A DNA stretch of 7,965 bases from contig JAWODU010000048.1 in assembly GCA_046483125.1 (NCBI GenBank), forward strand, positions 1-7,965. Reading direction: 5' to 3'. A model generated the notes under the pieces. The model searched no databases and was not told the origin of the DNA. It worked only from the letters and a program-made list of their open reading frames with translations. This document shows, in pieces, positions 1-5,616 of this stretch; within the stretch, counting starts at the first letter, position 1; each line of letters begins with the position of its first letter. The position numbers were made by a program, and so were the translations under genes. Source of the DNA: JAWODU01 sp046483125. Its GTDB lineage: Bacteria; Verrucomicrobiota; Kiritimatiellia; UBA8416; JAWODU01.

Positions 1-15
1 CGGACGACAGAGGAC
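1..15. repeat. GACGGA-family repeat fragment at the window edge
   Basis: The first 15 bases (CGGACGACAGAGGAC) recur exactly at 7881-7895, inside the repeat at the end of polB. Related TGACGGA units occur at 5330-5371 and a variant (CGGATGACAGAGGG) at 5591-5604. By analogy with the other copies, this may be the tail of an array that follows a gene lying left of the window. Confidence 0.7.
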
Positions 16-18
16 GGA

Positions 19-60
19 GGGAGAGATTAAGATTGCGATTAAGATTATGAATAAGATGTG
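19..60. repeat. 12-base tandem repeat, GATTAAGATTNN
   Basis: After a GGGAGA lead come three 12-base units at 25-36, 37-48 and 49-60; the third is degenerate. The 16-base string GGGAGAGATTAAGATT at 19-34 recurs exactly at 7927-7942, where the same 12-base array starts. No coding potential is seen. Confidence 0.8.
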
Positions 61-64
61 GGGA

Positions 65-125
65 GATAAAGATAAAGATAAAGATAAAGATTAAGATTAA
101 GAGGGGAGAGGGGAGAGGAGAGGGA
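65..125. repeat. GATAAA/GATTAA hexamer repeat followed by purine-only tract
   Basis: Four GATAAA hexamers (65-88) are followed by two GATTAA hexamers (89-100). From 99 to 125 the + strand is purine only (27 bases of G and A). The hexamers are one substitution from the GATTAA core of the neighbouring 12-base array, so the blocks may share an origin. This is low-complexity intergenic DNA. Confidence 0.8.
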
Positions 126-280
126 CACTTAGTCCATAGACTTAGTCGCAACACTTAGTCGGTTACACTTAGTCGACCCGCTTTGTCCGTAGTTGTTGAG
201 CAGAAAACGGTTAAGTTCAGCGACTAAGTGTAACCGTCCGCCGCCGCGGTGGCGGCGCAAAGGGTGGCGACTAAGCGGGT
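126..280. repeat. CTTAGTC direct-repeat array with inverted partners, upstream of rng
   Basis: Four exact CTTAGTC heptamers start at 128, 141, 154 and 168, and a variant CTTTGTC starts at 181, so five units have spacings of 13, 13, 14 and 13 bases. Two inverted copies (GACTAAG) start at 222 and 269. Bases 161-175 (GGTTACACTTAGTCG) are the perfect 15-base reverse complement of 221-235. Bases 176-187 match the reverse complement of 269-280 at 11 of 12 positions. The two pairings use different bases but cross each other, as in a pseudoknot. A separate GC-rich hairpin lies at 239-257. The block ends 61 bases before the rng start, so it could be a structured 5' leader, a protein-binding array or the remnant of a small non-autonomous mobile element. 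The sequence alone does not decide. Confidence 0.7.
239..257 (+). other. GC-rich hairpin in the rng leader
   Basis: CGCCGCC (239-245) and GGCGGCG (251-257) form a perfect 7-base-pair stem with a 5-base loop. No T-run follows, so it does not look like an intrinsic terminator. It sits between the two inverted GACTAAG copies and would fall in the long loop if the crossing stems around it form. Confidence 0.65.
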
Positions 281-341
281 GGATTAAGAGCGGGAGATAA
301 AGACCAGGTTTAAGATTTAAGAGAGGCAAGGTGAGGTAATT

Positions 342-1913
342 ATGTTCGGATGGAGCAGGAAAGGAAAAATGAAACGGGAAATAGTTGTTAACTGTGAAGG
401 TCTGGAAACCAGGGTGGCCGTATTGGAAAACGGAAAGCTGGAGGAATTCGAAGCTGAATTGTCCGCGAACGAACGGTTGGTCGGGAGCATATACAAAGGA
501 AAAATTCAGAATCTTGAGCACGATCTGCAGGCCGCTTTTGTGGATATAGGTATCGGCAGAAACGCGTTTCTGCATTACTGGGACATGATGCCGAACGGAG
601 ACAGCCTTGCGGAACTTGAGGAAGGCCGTCCGCGTCGGAGGTCCCGGAGGAGAAAACTGTCCAACCGGGATGTGGAGAAGAAATTTCCTCCCGGGTCAAG
701 CATCGTGGTACAGGTCACCAAGGGCCCCATCGGCAAAAAGGGGCCCAGGGTAACAGCCAGCCTCAGTATTCCGGGACGTTACCTGGTTCTGATGCCGGGG
801 GCTAATCTGAAGGGTGTGTCTAGAAAAATAGACGGCGCGAATGAGCGGCAGAGACTTAAGAAAATGCTCAATCGCCTTCAGGTTCCGAAAAATCTGGGAA
901 TTATCGCGAGGACCGCGGCCTCGGGGGCAAGAAAAAGGAATGTGGCGCGCGATCTGAAAGGGCTGATTACCGCGTGGCGCGAGGTGCAGGAACAGGAGAA
1001 AGAGGGAAAGGCGCCGTGCTGTCTGTTTCAACAGCCGGATCTTGTGGAGCGCATCGTGCGCGATTGGGTTACGGATGACGTCGACCGCATCGTGGTGGAC
1101 CATAGGGAAAAATTCGAACGCATCAGGGATATAGCCGGCAGAATCTCGCGCAGTTCGAAATCGCTGGTCCACCTGTACGAGGGAGAATCTCCCGTATTCG
1201 AGCACTACGGCGTGGAGAAGCATCTCGAAGAAGCCCTTCGCCGGAAGGTGATGCTGAAATCGGGCGGCCATATCGTGTTCGATGAAACCGAGGCTCTGGT
1301 GGCGGTTGACGTGAACACCGGCCGTCACAAGGGGAGCGGCTCCCAGGAAGACGCTATTCTCGAGGTCAACACCGAGGCCGTACTGGAAACGGCGCGCCAG
1401 CTTCGGCTCAGGAACGTCGGCGGTCTCGTTGTTATAGACCTGATCGACATGAGGCTGAAGAAACATCAGAACAGCGTTTACAGGACGCTGAGGAACGCTC
1501 TTCAGCGTGATCGCGCGAAAACCAACATATTGCCTATATCTCCGCTCGGCATTCTCGAGATGACACGCCAGAGAGCCGGCGAAAGCATGTATTCGCTGTT
1601 TTACAGTGATTGTCCTTACTGCGGGGGAAGGGGGACCGTAAAGTCTCCTCTGGGCATGAGCGTGGAAATTCAACGCCGGATTTCCACTATTCTGCGCCGG
1701 CAGAAAAGTTCAGGAAAAACCGGCGCCCTTCAGGTTGTGGTTCATCCGACAGTCCTGGACCGCCTGCGTACGAAGGACGAGCAATTCCTTGTGGATATGG
1801 AGAAAAGATTCGGCAGACGTCTGGGTTTCAAGCCGGATCACGGCAAACACATGGAGTATTTCTCGGTCAGTGACTCCGAATCGGAAGAAGTACTGTATAC
1901 AAGCTCGCAATGA
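342..1913 (+). CDS. rng: Ribonuclease E/G family endoribonuclease (RNase G-like)
   Basis: This 523-residue protein is a full-length member of the RNase E/G family, Mg-dependent endoribonucleases that cut single-stranded AU-rich RNA in rRNA maturation and mRNA decay. Residues about 45-145 form the S1-type RNA-binding region (GSIYKGKI, AAFVDIGIGRNAFLHYWD). The DNase I-like catalytic region carries D323 and N325 (AVDVNTG) and D366 (VVIDLIDM), which align with the metal-binding Asp303 and Asp346 of E. coli RNase E with identical spacing. The CPYC motif (C424, C427) matches the zinc-link cysteines, again at the same distance from the first Asp. The protein is slightly longer than E. coli RNase G (about 490) and lacks the RNase E degradosome scaffold. 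An Arg-rich insert (residues 96-104) lies inside the S1 region. I prefer the 342 start (GAGG five bases upstream); an internal ATG at 369 also has a GGAAAGGA upstream. It overlaps lptD by four bases. Confidence 0.95.
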   Translation: MFGWSRKGKMKREIVVNCEGLETRVAVLENGKLEEFEAELSANERLVGSIYKGKIQNLEHDLQAAFVDIGIGRNAFLHYWDMMPNGDSLAELEEGRPRRRSRRRKLSNRDVEKKFPPGSSIVVQVTKGPIGKKGPRVTASLSIPGRYLVLMPGANLKGVSRKIDGANERQRLKKMLNRLQVPKNLGIIARTAASGARKRNVARDLKGLITAWREVQEQEKEGKAPCCLFQQPDLVERIVRDWVTDDVDRIVVDHREKFERIRDIAGRISRSSKSLVHLYEGESPVFEHYGVEKHLEEALRRKVMLKSGGHIVFDETEALVAVDVNTGRHKGSGSQEDAILEVNTEAVLETARQLRLRNVGGLVVIDLIDMRLKKHQNSVYRTLRNALQRDRAKTNILPISPLGILEMTRQRAGESMYSLFYSDCPYCGGRGTVKSPLGMSVEIQRRISTILRRQKSSGKTGALQVVVHPTVLDRLRTKDEQFLVDMEKRFGRRLGFKPDHGKHMEYFSVSDSESEEVLYTSSQ

Positions 1914-4087
1914 TGAAAGCCGGCAACATCCTAATGGCGGCCGCCGGAGCGTTAATGTTTTTCGGAATCGCGCGCGTATCGGCGAACGAAAGCGCCGAAG
2001 TCAGCGCCGAATCGGTTCGTACCGAGACGTTTGCGGATAAGCTCGAATACAATCAGCGTACGGGCTGGGTAGAGTGCGTGGGACACGTAGTGATCCGAAG
2101 AGGAGATCAGGTTCTGAAGGCGGACAGGGTGCGGGTGCATCCGAAAAGCGGAGAAGTGTTCGCTTACGGCAATGTGTTTCTGAAACGCAGGGAAGGGCCG
2201 TGGCGCGGAAGCAAACTGCATTACAATTTCAAAACCCGGGAAGGCATAGCGACGGATCTGAGAGGCATATCGGGTCCGGTGCGGGTCATAAAGACCGAGA
2301 AAGCCGAAAAGGCGGAAGGTGACACGTACATACTTCACGGAGCAATGGTTACGACCTGTACCAACGAATATCCCCATTGCCACTACCATGTCAGGGCCCG
2401 CCGTGTTGCCGTGAAGGCGGATGAGTATATGACGGGGCGCGACGCGGTGCTGTATTTCGGTCGTGTTCCTTTTTTTTACCTCCCTTATTGGTACAGAGAT
2501 CTCGAAGAAAATTACGGCTGGAGTGTCCGGCCGGGCTACAACAGCCGTATGGGAGCATTCCTGCTGACCGGGTATAAGTATCCCGTCAGTCCTGGACTGA
2601 AGGCTGAAACTCACGTTGACTATCGTTCAAGACGAGGTCTGGGGCTGGGTCAGGAACTGGGGTGGCCCATGGACGCAGGGGGCGGCGACGTAGCGGTTTA
2701 CTATATCGATGACGACGAACCTGTCGACGGCGACGAAGATCCGGCCACTTCGGATATCGACAACGAGAGGTACAGATTCCGCCTGCGTCACCAGTATGCT
2801 TTTGACGCAAACTCTTATTTTCAGGCGAAGATTAATTACCTGAGCGATCCCGACATACTGGAGGACTTCTTTGAACGCGAACACAGGCGGGCAAGTCGGC
2901 CCGAGAATTACCTTACTTACGGCTACCGGAAGGATGCTTTTACCGCGAGCGTTCTGCTGCAAAGACGGCTGAATGACTTTTACACTTCGGTGAACCGTCT
3001 GCCGGAGTGTTCGGTGGAAGTATTGAGAGCGGAGTTGGGAGACAGCGGGTTGTACTACGAAGGAGGAATGGCGGCGGCTTTTCTGGAAAAGGAATGGCGT
3101 GAAACAGACGACGGCAACGAGGATTATTCGGCGTTCAGGCTGGACACGCCGCATATGCTGTACTATCCGCGGAAATATATCGGTTTCCTCAACGTTACTC
3201 CCCGTATCGGTTATCGTGCCACCTATTACTCCAAGACGCGAGACACGCGCGAGGAAACGGTGGCGTCCGGTACGAACGGCACGGTATCGGCCGCAAATAC
3301 GGTCACTGTTGAGTACGAAACCGGCCCAAGGCTCAGGTCGAACGCGGAACTGGGTATGAGTGCTTCCTTCAAGGCTTTCAAAACGTGGTTCAGGGACAAC
3401 GCTCCTATGCGGCACGTGGTGGAGCCGCACGCGGATTACAAAATAATCACGGAACCCACCGTCGAGCCGGATCGCCTTTACCAGTTTGACAATGTAGACA
3501 AGGTGGAAGAAGAACATTCCGTGAGTGCGGGCATACGGAATAAATGGCAGACAAAACGCGGCAACCGCCCCTTTGATCTCGTGGATATTGATTTTACCGT
3601 GAAAACCGACCTTGATGGGATGGACGGATCGGGAGGAACCGAAAGTATTGAATTTGACGCGGAACTTCAACCGTCGGACTGGTTCTGGTTTGAGAGTAAA
3701 GGCATTTTCTACGTGGACGGCGAAGATCAGGACAAGTGGAACAGCCGGCTTAATCTATCCCTGCGGGAACGTCTCCAGGCGGGACTTGAATACAGGGTAA
3801 AAGAACAGGAAAGCAGGCTCCTTATCAGTTCGGTAACTTACGCGCCTACGGCCGGCTGGCAATATAACCTTTTCGGACGGTACGAATTTGAGGATTACCG
3901 TTTTGAAGAGCACGGCGGGTATATTCAGCGAACACTTGACTGCATGGTGATAAAAACGGGATGGAGTTTCCTGCCCGGTTACGATATCGACGAAAACCGG
4001 GAACAGGAAGATGAATGGAGAGTGGGCCTGGAAATTTGGCTTACGGCCTTCCCGGATATCGGGCTGTCCGCGCGGCATGAGGATTAG
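1910..4087 (+). CDS. lptD: LPS-assembly outer-membrane protein LptD
   Basis: The 725-residue protein matches LptD, the beta-barrel that, with the lipoprotein LptE, inserts LPS into the outer leaflet at the end of the Lpt bridge. Residues 1-25 are a signal peptide with a plausible cleavage after VSA. Residues about 40-175 form the periplasmic OstA/LptA-like beta-jellyroll (ADKLEYNQRTGWVECVGHV, VFAYGNVFLK). The LptD-type junction follows: TTC at 148-150, then RVPFFYLPYWYRDLEENYGW and PGYNSRMGAFLLTGYKY. The rest is barrel, with the family-typical RHVVEPHADY near 501. Cysteines are C56, C150, C157, C367 and C678. The acidic segment 267-284 probably is an extracellular or turn loop. The first ATG overlaps the rng stop (ATGA) and a second ATG follows at 1913. 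No Shine-Dalgarno lies at normal distance (the nearest, GGAAGAAG, is about 19 bases away), so translation is probably coupled to rng. No LptE or other lpt gene is in the window. Confidence 0.93.
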   Translation: MMKAGNILMAAAGALMFFGIARVSANESAEVSAESVRTETFADKLEYNQRTGWVECVGHVVIRRGDQVLKADRVRVHPKSGEVFAYGNVFLKRREGPWRGSKLHYNFKTREGIATDLRGISGPVRVIKTEKAEKAEGDTYILHGAMVTTCTNEYPHCHYHVRARRVAVKADEYMTGRDAVLYFGRVPFFYLPYWYRDLEENYGWSVRPGYNSRMGAFLLTGYKYPVSPGLKAETHVDYRSRRGLGLGQELGWPMDAGGGDVAVYYIDDDEPVDGDEDPATSDIDNERYRFRLRHQYAFDANSYFQAKINYLSDPDILEDFFEREHRRASRPENYLTYGYRKDAFTASVLLQRRLNDFYTSVNRLPECSVEVLRAELGDSGLYYEGGMAAAFLEKEWRETDDGNEDYSAFRLDTPHMLYYPRKYIGFLNVTPRIGYRATYYSKTRDTREETVASGTNGTVSAANTVTVEYETGPRLRSNAELGMSASFKAFKTWFRDNAPMRHVVEPHADYKIITEPTVEPDRLYQFDNVDKVEEEHSVSAGIRNKWQTKRGNRPFDLVDIDFTVKTDLDGMDGSGGTESIEFDAELQPSDWFWFESKGIFYVDGEDQDKWNSRLNLSLRERLQAGLEYRVKEQESRLLISSVTYAPTAGWQYNLFGRYEFEDYRFEEHGGYIQRTLDCMVIKTGWSFLPGYDIDENREQEDEWRVGLEIWLTAFPDIGLSARHED

Positions 4088-4125
4088 GGGGAATTGTTCT
4101 TTGTTGGGAGAAGATACGGGATGGG

Positions 4126-4178
4126 AATAGCCGCAAAAGGCACAAGAAGGCACAAAAAGAGAGAAGATTTTTAGACAG
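4126..4178 (+). repeat. A-rich dispersed repeat, copy 1
   Basis: This block begins AATAGCCGCAAAA and ends TTTAGACAG, with GGCACAA-type internal repeats. A second, diverged copy in the same orientation is at 5393-5446. Similar CGCAAAAAGGCACAAA strings are familiar low-complexity intergenic repeats in many bacterial genomes, especially of the PVC group (from memory, not searched). Confidence 0.8.
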
Positions 4179-4305
4179 GATCAACAGGATAGCGGAAAGC
4201 AGAAAGCTGAAATGGGAAGAGGGATTCACAGGAAGAGCGGAAAGGACGGAAAGAGTTACGGGGCGGAGCCCGGTCTCACGCATAGGAAAAGAGTGGGACG
4301 AAGCA

Positions 4306-4347
4306 TGAACCCTGAACTTTGAACCTTGAACCTTGAACCTTGAACCG
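4306..4347. repeat. Six tandem TGAACCT-type heptamers
   Basis: Units start at 4306, 4313, 4320, 4327, 4334 and 4341. The third to fifth are exact TGAACCT; the others differ at the last one or two bases. The array is a seven-base microsatellite-like repeat just before the hairpin at 4352. On the reverse strand it reads as the FKVQGSR-like peptides often mis-annotated as genes. Confidence 0.85.
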
Positions 4348-4351
4348 AGCA

Positions 4352-4385
4352 TGTAGGAGGCGAACCACGTTCGCCGAAGGTCGGG
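4352..4385 (+). repeat. GTAG-headed REP-like hairpin, type 1, solitary copy
   Basis: The head TGTAGGAG is followed by GGCGAAC, a CAC loop, GTTCGCC and the tail GAAGGTCGGG. The 7-base-pair stem is perfect (4359-4365 with 4369-4375). The whole element is identical to 5555-5589 except for one missing base in the loop. A GTAG tetranucleotide just 5' of a hairpin is the hallmark of REP elements recognised by RAYT (TnpA-REP) transposases. Its tail contributes GGG to the epimerase Shine-Dalgarno. Confidence 0.8.
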
Positions 4386-4387
4386 AG
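4383..4387 (+). promoter_or_regulatory. Ribosome binding site of the epimerase, partly repeat-derived
   Basis: GGGAG lies six bases before the ATG at 4394 and decides the start. An in-frame ATG at 4340 would add 18 residues encoded by the heptamer and hairpin repeats, which no epimerase needs. The first three G bases belong to the hairpin repeat tail. Confidence 0.6.
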
Positions 4388-4393
4388 AAGAGA

Positions 4394-5332
4394 ATGAAGG
4401 AAGCTGAGTATCTGGTTACGGGCGGGGCGGGATTCATCGGGGCGAACCTGACGGCCCGGCTGGTCGACGGGGGCAAATCGGTGCGCGTGCTCGACAACCT
4501 CGCCACGGGCAGGAAGGAAAACCTCGATCCTCTACTGGACCGGATTGACTTCGTGGAGGGGGATATTCGAGACGCTGAAACTGTCGGCCGGGCGGTGGAA
4601 GGTACGCACTGTATTTTCCACCTTGCCGCCCTGCCTTCCGTTCCGCGATCCATAGAAGAACCGGTCGAGACATGCGAGGTGAACAGCGTAGGGACTCTCC
4701 GGGTACTGGAGGCGGCAAGGAAGTCCGGCTCGGAAAGAATTGTCTTTTCATCTTCTTCCTCGGTTTACGGTGATACCGATGAACTGCCCAAGCGCGAGGA
4801 CATGATACCCCGTCCCATTTCCCCTTACGCGATTCAGAAGTTTACCGGCGAGTGCTATATGAAGCAGTATTTTCAGCTTTACGGGCTGAAAACATTTTCC
4901 CTTCGCTATTTCAACGTTTTCGGACCCATGCAGAATCCGGCATCACGTTACGCGGCTGTCATTCCGCTTTTCATAAACGCCCTTTTCGAGGGGAAAGCCC
5001 CGGTGGTTCACGGCGATGGATTACAGACAAGGGATTTCACCTTTGTGGACAACGTTGTGGAAGCCAACCTGGCCTGCGCCGGGGCCCCGGCGAAAGCGGC
5101 CGGCAAAGTTTACAACGTGGCGTGCGGGGGAAGGACGGGAATACTTGAACTGGCTTCGACGCTTGCCCGGATCATGAAAAAGGAAATAACACCGGTGCAT
5201 GATGATCCGCGGCCGGGAGATGTGCGGGATTCGGAAGGAGATATAGCGAAGGCCGGGAAACTGCTGGACTGGAAACCGAAGGTGGATTTGGAAGAAGGAC
5301 TGAAGAGAACTGTTCAGTGGCATAAAGGGTGA
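4394..5332 (+). CDS. NAD-dependent sugar-nucleotide epimerase, UDP-GlcNAc/UDP-glucose 4-epimerase type
   Basis: The 312-residue protein is an extended short-chain dehydrogenase/reductase. The Rossmann glycine motif is GGAGFIG (10-16), VLDN follows at 32-35, GDIRD at 56-60 and HLAAL at 76-80. The catalytic set is the serine run in SSSSSVYG (119-126) plus Y145 and K149 (SPYAIQK). RYFNVFGPMQNP (171-182), RDFTFVDNVV (213-222) and RPGDVRDS (273-280) are typical of the C-terminal nucleotide-sugar-binding part. The pattern is closest, from memory, to WbpP/Gne-like UDP-N-acetylglucosamine 4-epimerases, but UDP-glucose 4-epimerase or a uronate epimerase is possible because substrate choice depends on few residues. 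The cytoplasmic product would feed O-antigen or other surface glycans. The gene stands alone between repeat-rich spacers. Its stop TGA is the first unit of the adjoining TGACGGA repeat. An ATG at 4340 is in frame but encodes repeats, so 4394 is preferred. Confidence 0.9.
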   Translation: MKEAEYLVTGGAGFIGANLTARLVDGGKSVRVLDNLATGRKENLDPLLDRIDFVEGDIRDAETVGRAVEGTHCIFHLAALPSVPRSIEEPVETCEVNSVGTLRVLEAARKSGSERIVFSSSSSVYGDTDELPKREDMIPRPISPYAIQKFTGECYMKQYFQLYGLKTFSLRYFNVFGPMQNPASRYAAVIPLFINALFEGKAPVVHGDGLQTRDFTFVDNVVEANLACAGAPAKAAGKVYNVACGGRTGILELASTLARIMKKEITPVHDDPRPGDVRDSEGDIAKAGKLLDWKPKVDLEEGLKRTVQWHKG

Positions 5333-5371
5333 CGGAGGACAGATGACGGATGACGGATGACGGACTACGGA
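5330..5371. repeat. TGACGGA repeat array abutting the epimerase stop
   Basis: TGACGGA-type units run from the stop codon itself (5330-5332) through GGACAGATGACGGATG (5337-5352) to ACGGACTACGGA (5360-5371). Those two strings recur exactly at 7850-7865 and 7901-7912 in the end of polB. The array is direct and slightly degenerate. Confidence 0.85.
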
Positions 5372-5392
5372 GGGCGAAGAAGAGGGAGAGAG

Positions 5393-5446
5393 AATAGCCG
5401 CAAAAAGGCACAAAAAGTCACAAAAAAAGAGAAGAAATTTAGACAG
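5393..5446 (+). repeat. A-rich dispersed repeat, copy 2
   Basis: This is the second copy of the block at 4126-4178, with the same AATAGCCGCAAAA start, GGCACAAAAA core and TTTAGACAG end, differing by scattered substitutions and small length changes. After the shared end the two sequences diverge: copy 1 continues GATCAACAGGAT, copy 2 runs into the hairpin cluster. Confidence 0.8.
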
Positions 5447-5448
5447 AA

Positions 5449-5483
5449 CCCGACCTTCGTCCGTCAGCCGACGGACTCCTGCA
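5449..5483 (-). repeat. REP-like hairpin, type 1, inverted copy (GCAG head)
   Basis: Read on the - strand this has head TGCAGGAG, stem TCCGTC/GACGGA around a GGCT loop, and tail CGAAGGTCGGG. It has the same 35-base layout as 5555-5589 with one head difference, an identical 11-base tail and a different stem. Four of the six compared stem pairs changed and all remain complementary. Confidence 0.75.
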
Positions 5484-5490
5484 TAAGCCG

Positions 5491-5515
5491 TGCGGGTGAG
5501 ACACCCGCTACTACA
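5491..5515 (-). repeat. REP-like hairpin, type 2, inverted copy
   Basis: On the - strand the head TGTAGTA precedes a perfect 7-base-pair stem, GCGGGTG/CACCCGC, with a TCT loop. It pairs with the opposite-strand copy at 5528-5552 across a 12-base spacer. The 25-base copies differ at four positions, which are exactly two compensated stem pairs. Confidence 0.8.
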
Positions 5516-5527
5516 ACATTCAGAAGG

Positions 5528-5552
5528 TGTAGTAACGCGTGTCTCACGCGTA
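5528..5552 (+). repeat. REP-like hairpin, type 2, direct copy
   Basis: Head TGTAGTA is followed by ACGCGTG, a TCT loop and CACGCGT, a perfect 7-base-pair stem (5535-5541 with 5545-5551). Its GTAG (5529-5532) faces the GTAG of the inverted copy at 5511-5514. Confidence 0.8.
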
Positions 5553-5554
5553 TG

Positions 5555-5589
5555 TGTAGGAGGCGAACCACTGTTCGCCGAAGGTCGGG
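5555..5589 (+). repeat. REP-like hairpin, type 1, direct copy
   Basis: TGTAGGAG, GGCGAAC stem (5562-5568), CACT loop, GTTCGCC (5573-5579) and tail GAAGGTCGGG. It is nearly identical to the solitary element at 4352-4385. Its tail end, CGAAGGTCGGG at 5579-5589, is the perfect inverted partner of CCCGACCTTCG at 5449-5459, so these two copies bound the whole cluster. It lies 27 bases before the polB start. Confidence 0.8.
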
Positions 5590-5590
5590 G

Positions 5591-5604
5591 CGGATGACAG
5601 AGGG
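5591..5604. repeat. GACGGA-family repeat fragment before polB
   Basis: CGGATGACAGAGGG resembles the CGGACGACAGAGGAC fragments at 1-15 and 7881-7895. Its AGAGGG end (5599-5604) is the only Shine-Dalgarno-like string before polB, at a rather long 12-base spacing. Confidence 0.55.
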
Positions 5605-5616
5605 TCTAACGGCTAC

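Larger units (their letters stand above)
4088..4393. other. Intergenic spacer of stacked short repeats
   Basis: No convincing gene lies in these 306 bases. In order there is a short unassigned stretch, an A-rich repeat (4126-4178), an AG-rich stretch with CAGAAAGCTGAAA-like simple sequence, a short GGGC-GGA-GCCC stem (4261-4271) followed by GTCTCACGC, a heptamer array (4306-4347) and a GTAG-headed hairpin (4352-4385). I see no clear intrinsic terminator after lptD and no convincing sigma-70 promoter for the epimerase. Confidence 0.7.

Noticed and set aside
193..222. TTGTTG at 193-198 as a sigma-70 -35 box for rng
   Set aside because: No acceptable -10 hexamer lies 16-18 bases downstream, so no promoter is called.
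239..257. The GC-rich hairpin as an intrinsic terminator
   Set aside because: No U-run follows on either strand, and it lies upstream of rng rather than after a gene.
696..1673. A 325-residue - strand open frame antisense to rng
   Set aside because: It is a shadow of a strongly supported gene in the opposite strand; the peptide shows no family motif. The same applies to the 347-residue - strand frame at 2627-3670 and the 295-residue one at 5959-6846.
4041..4352. A 103-residue open frame on the - strand across the lptD end and the spacer
   Set aside because: Its peptide (FKVQGSKF-like start, then low-complexity residues) is a translation of the heptamer and A-rich repeats and overlaps the lptD end. 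It has no recognisable domain.
4340..4393. An upstream ATG extending the epimerase by 18 residues
   Set aside because: The extension is encoded by heptamer and hairpin repeats, while the ATG at 4394 has a well placed GGGAG and yields a standard SDR N-terminus.
5449..5589. The repeated hairpins as a CRISPR array
   Set aside because: The units alternate orientation, the spacers are 2-12 bases, and no cas genes are present; the layout fits REP-like elements instead.
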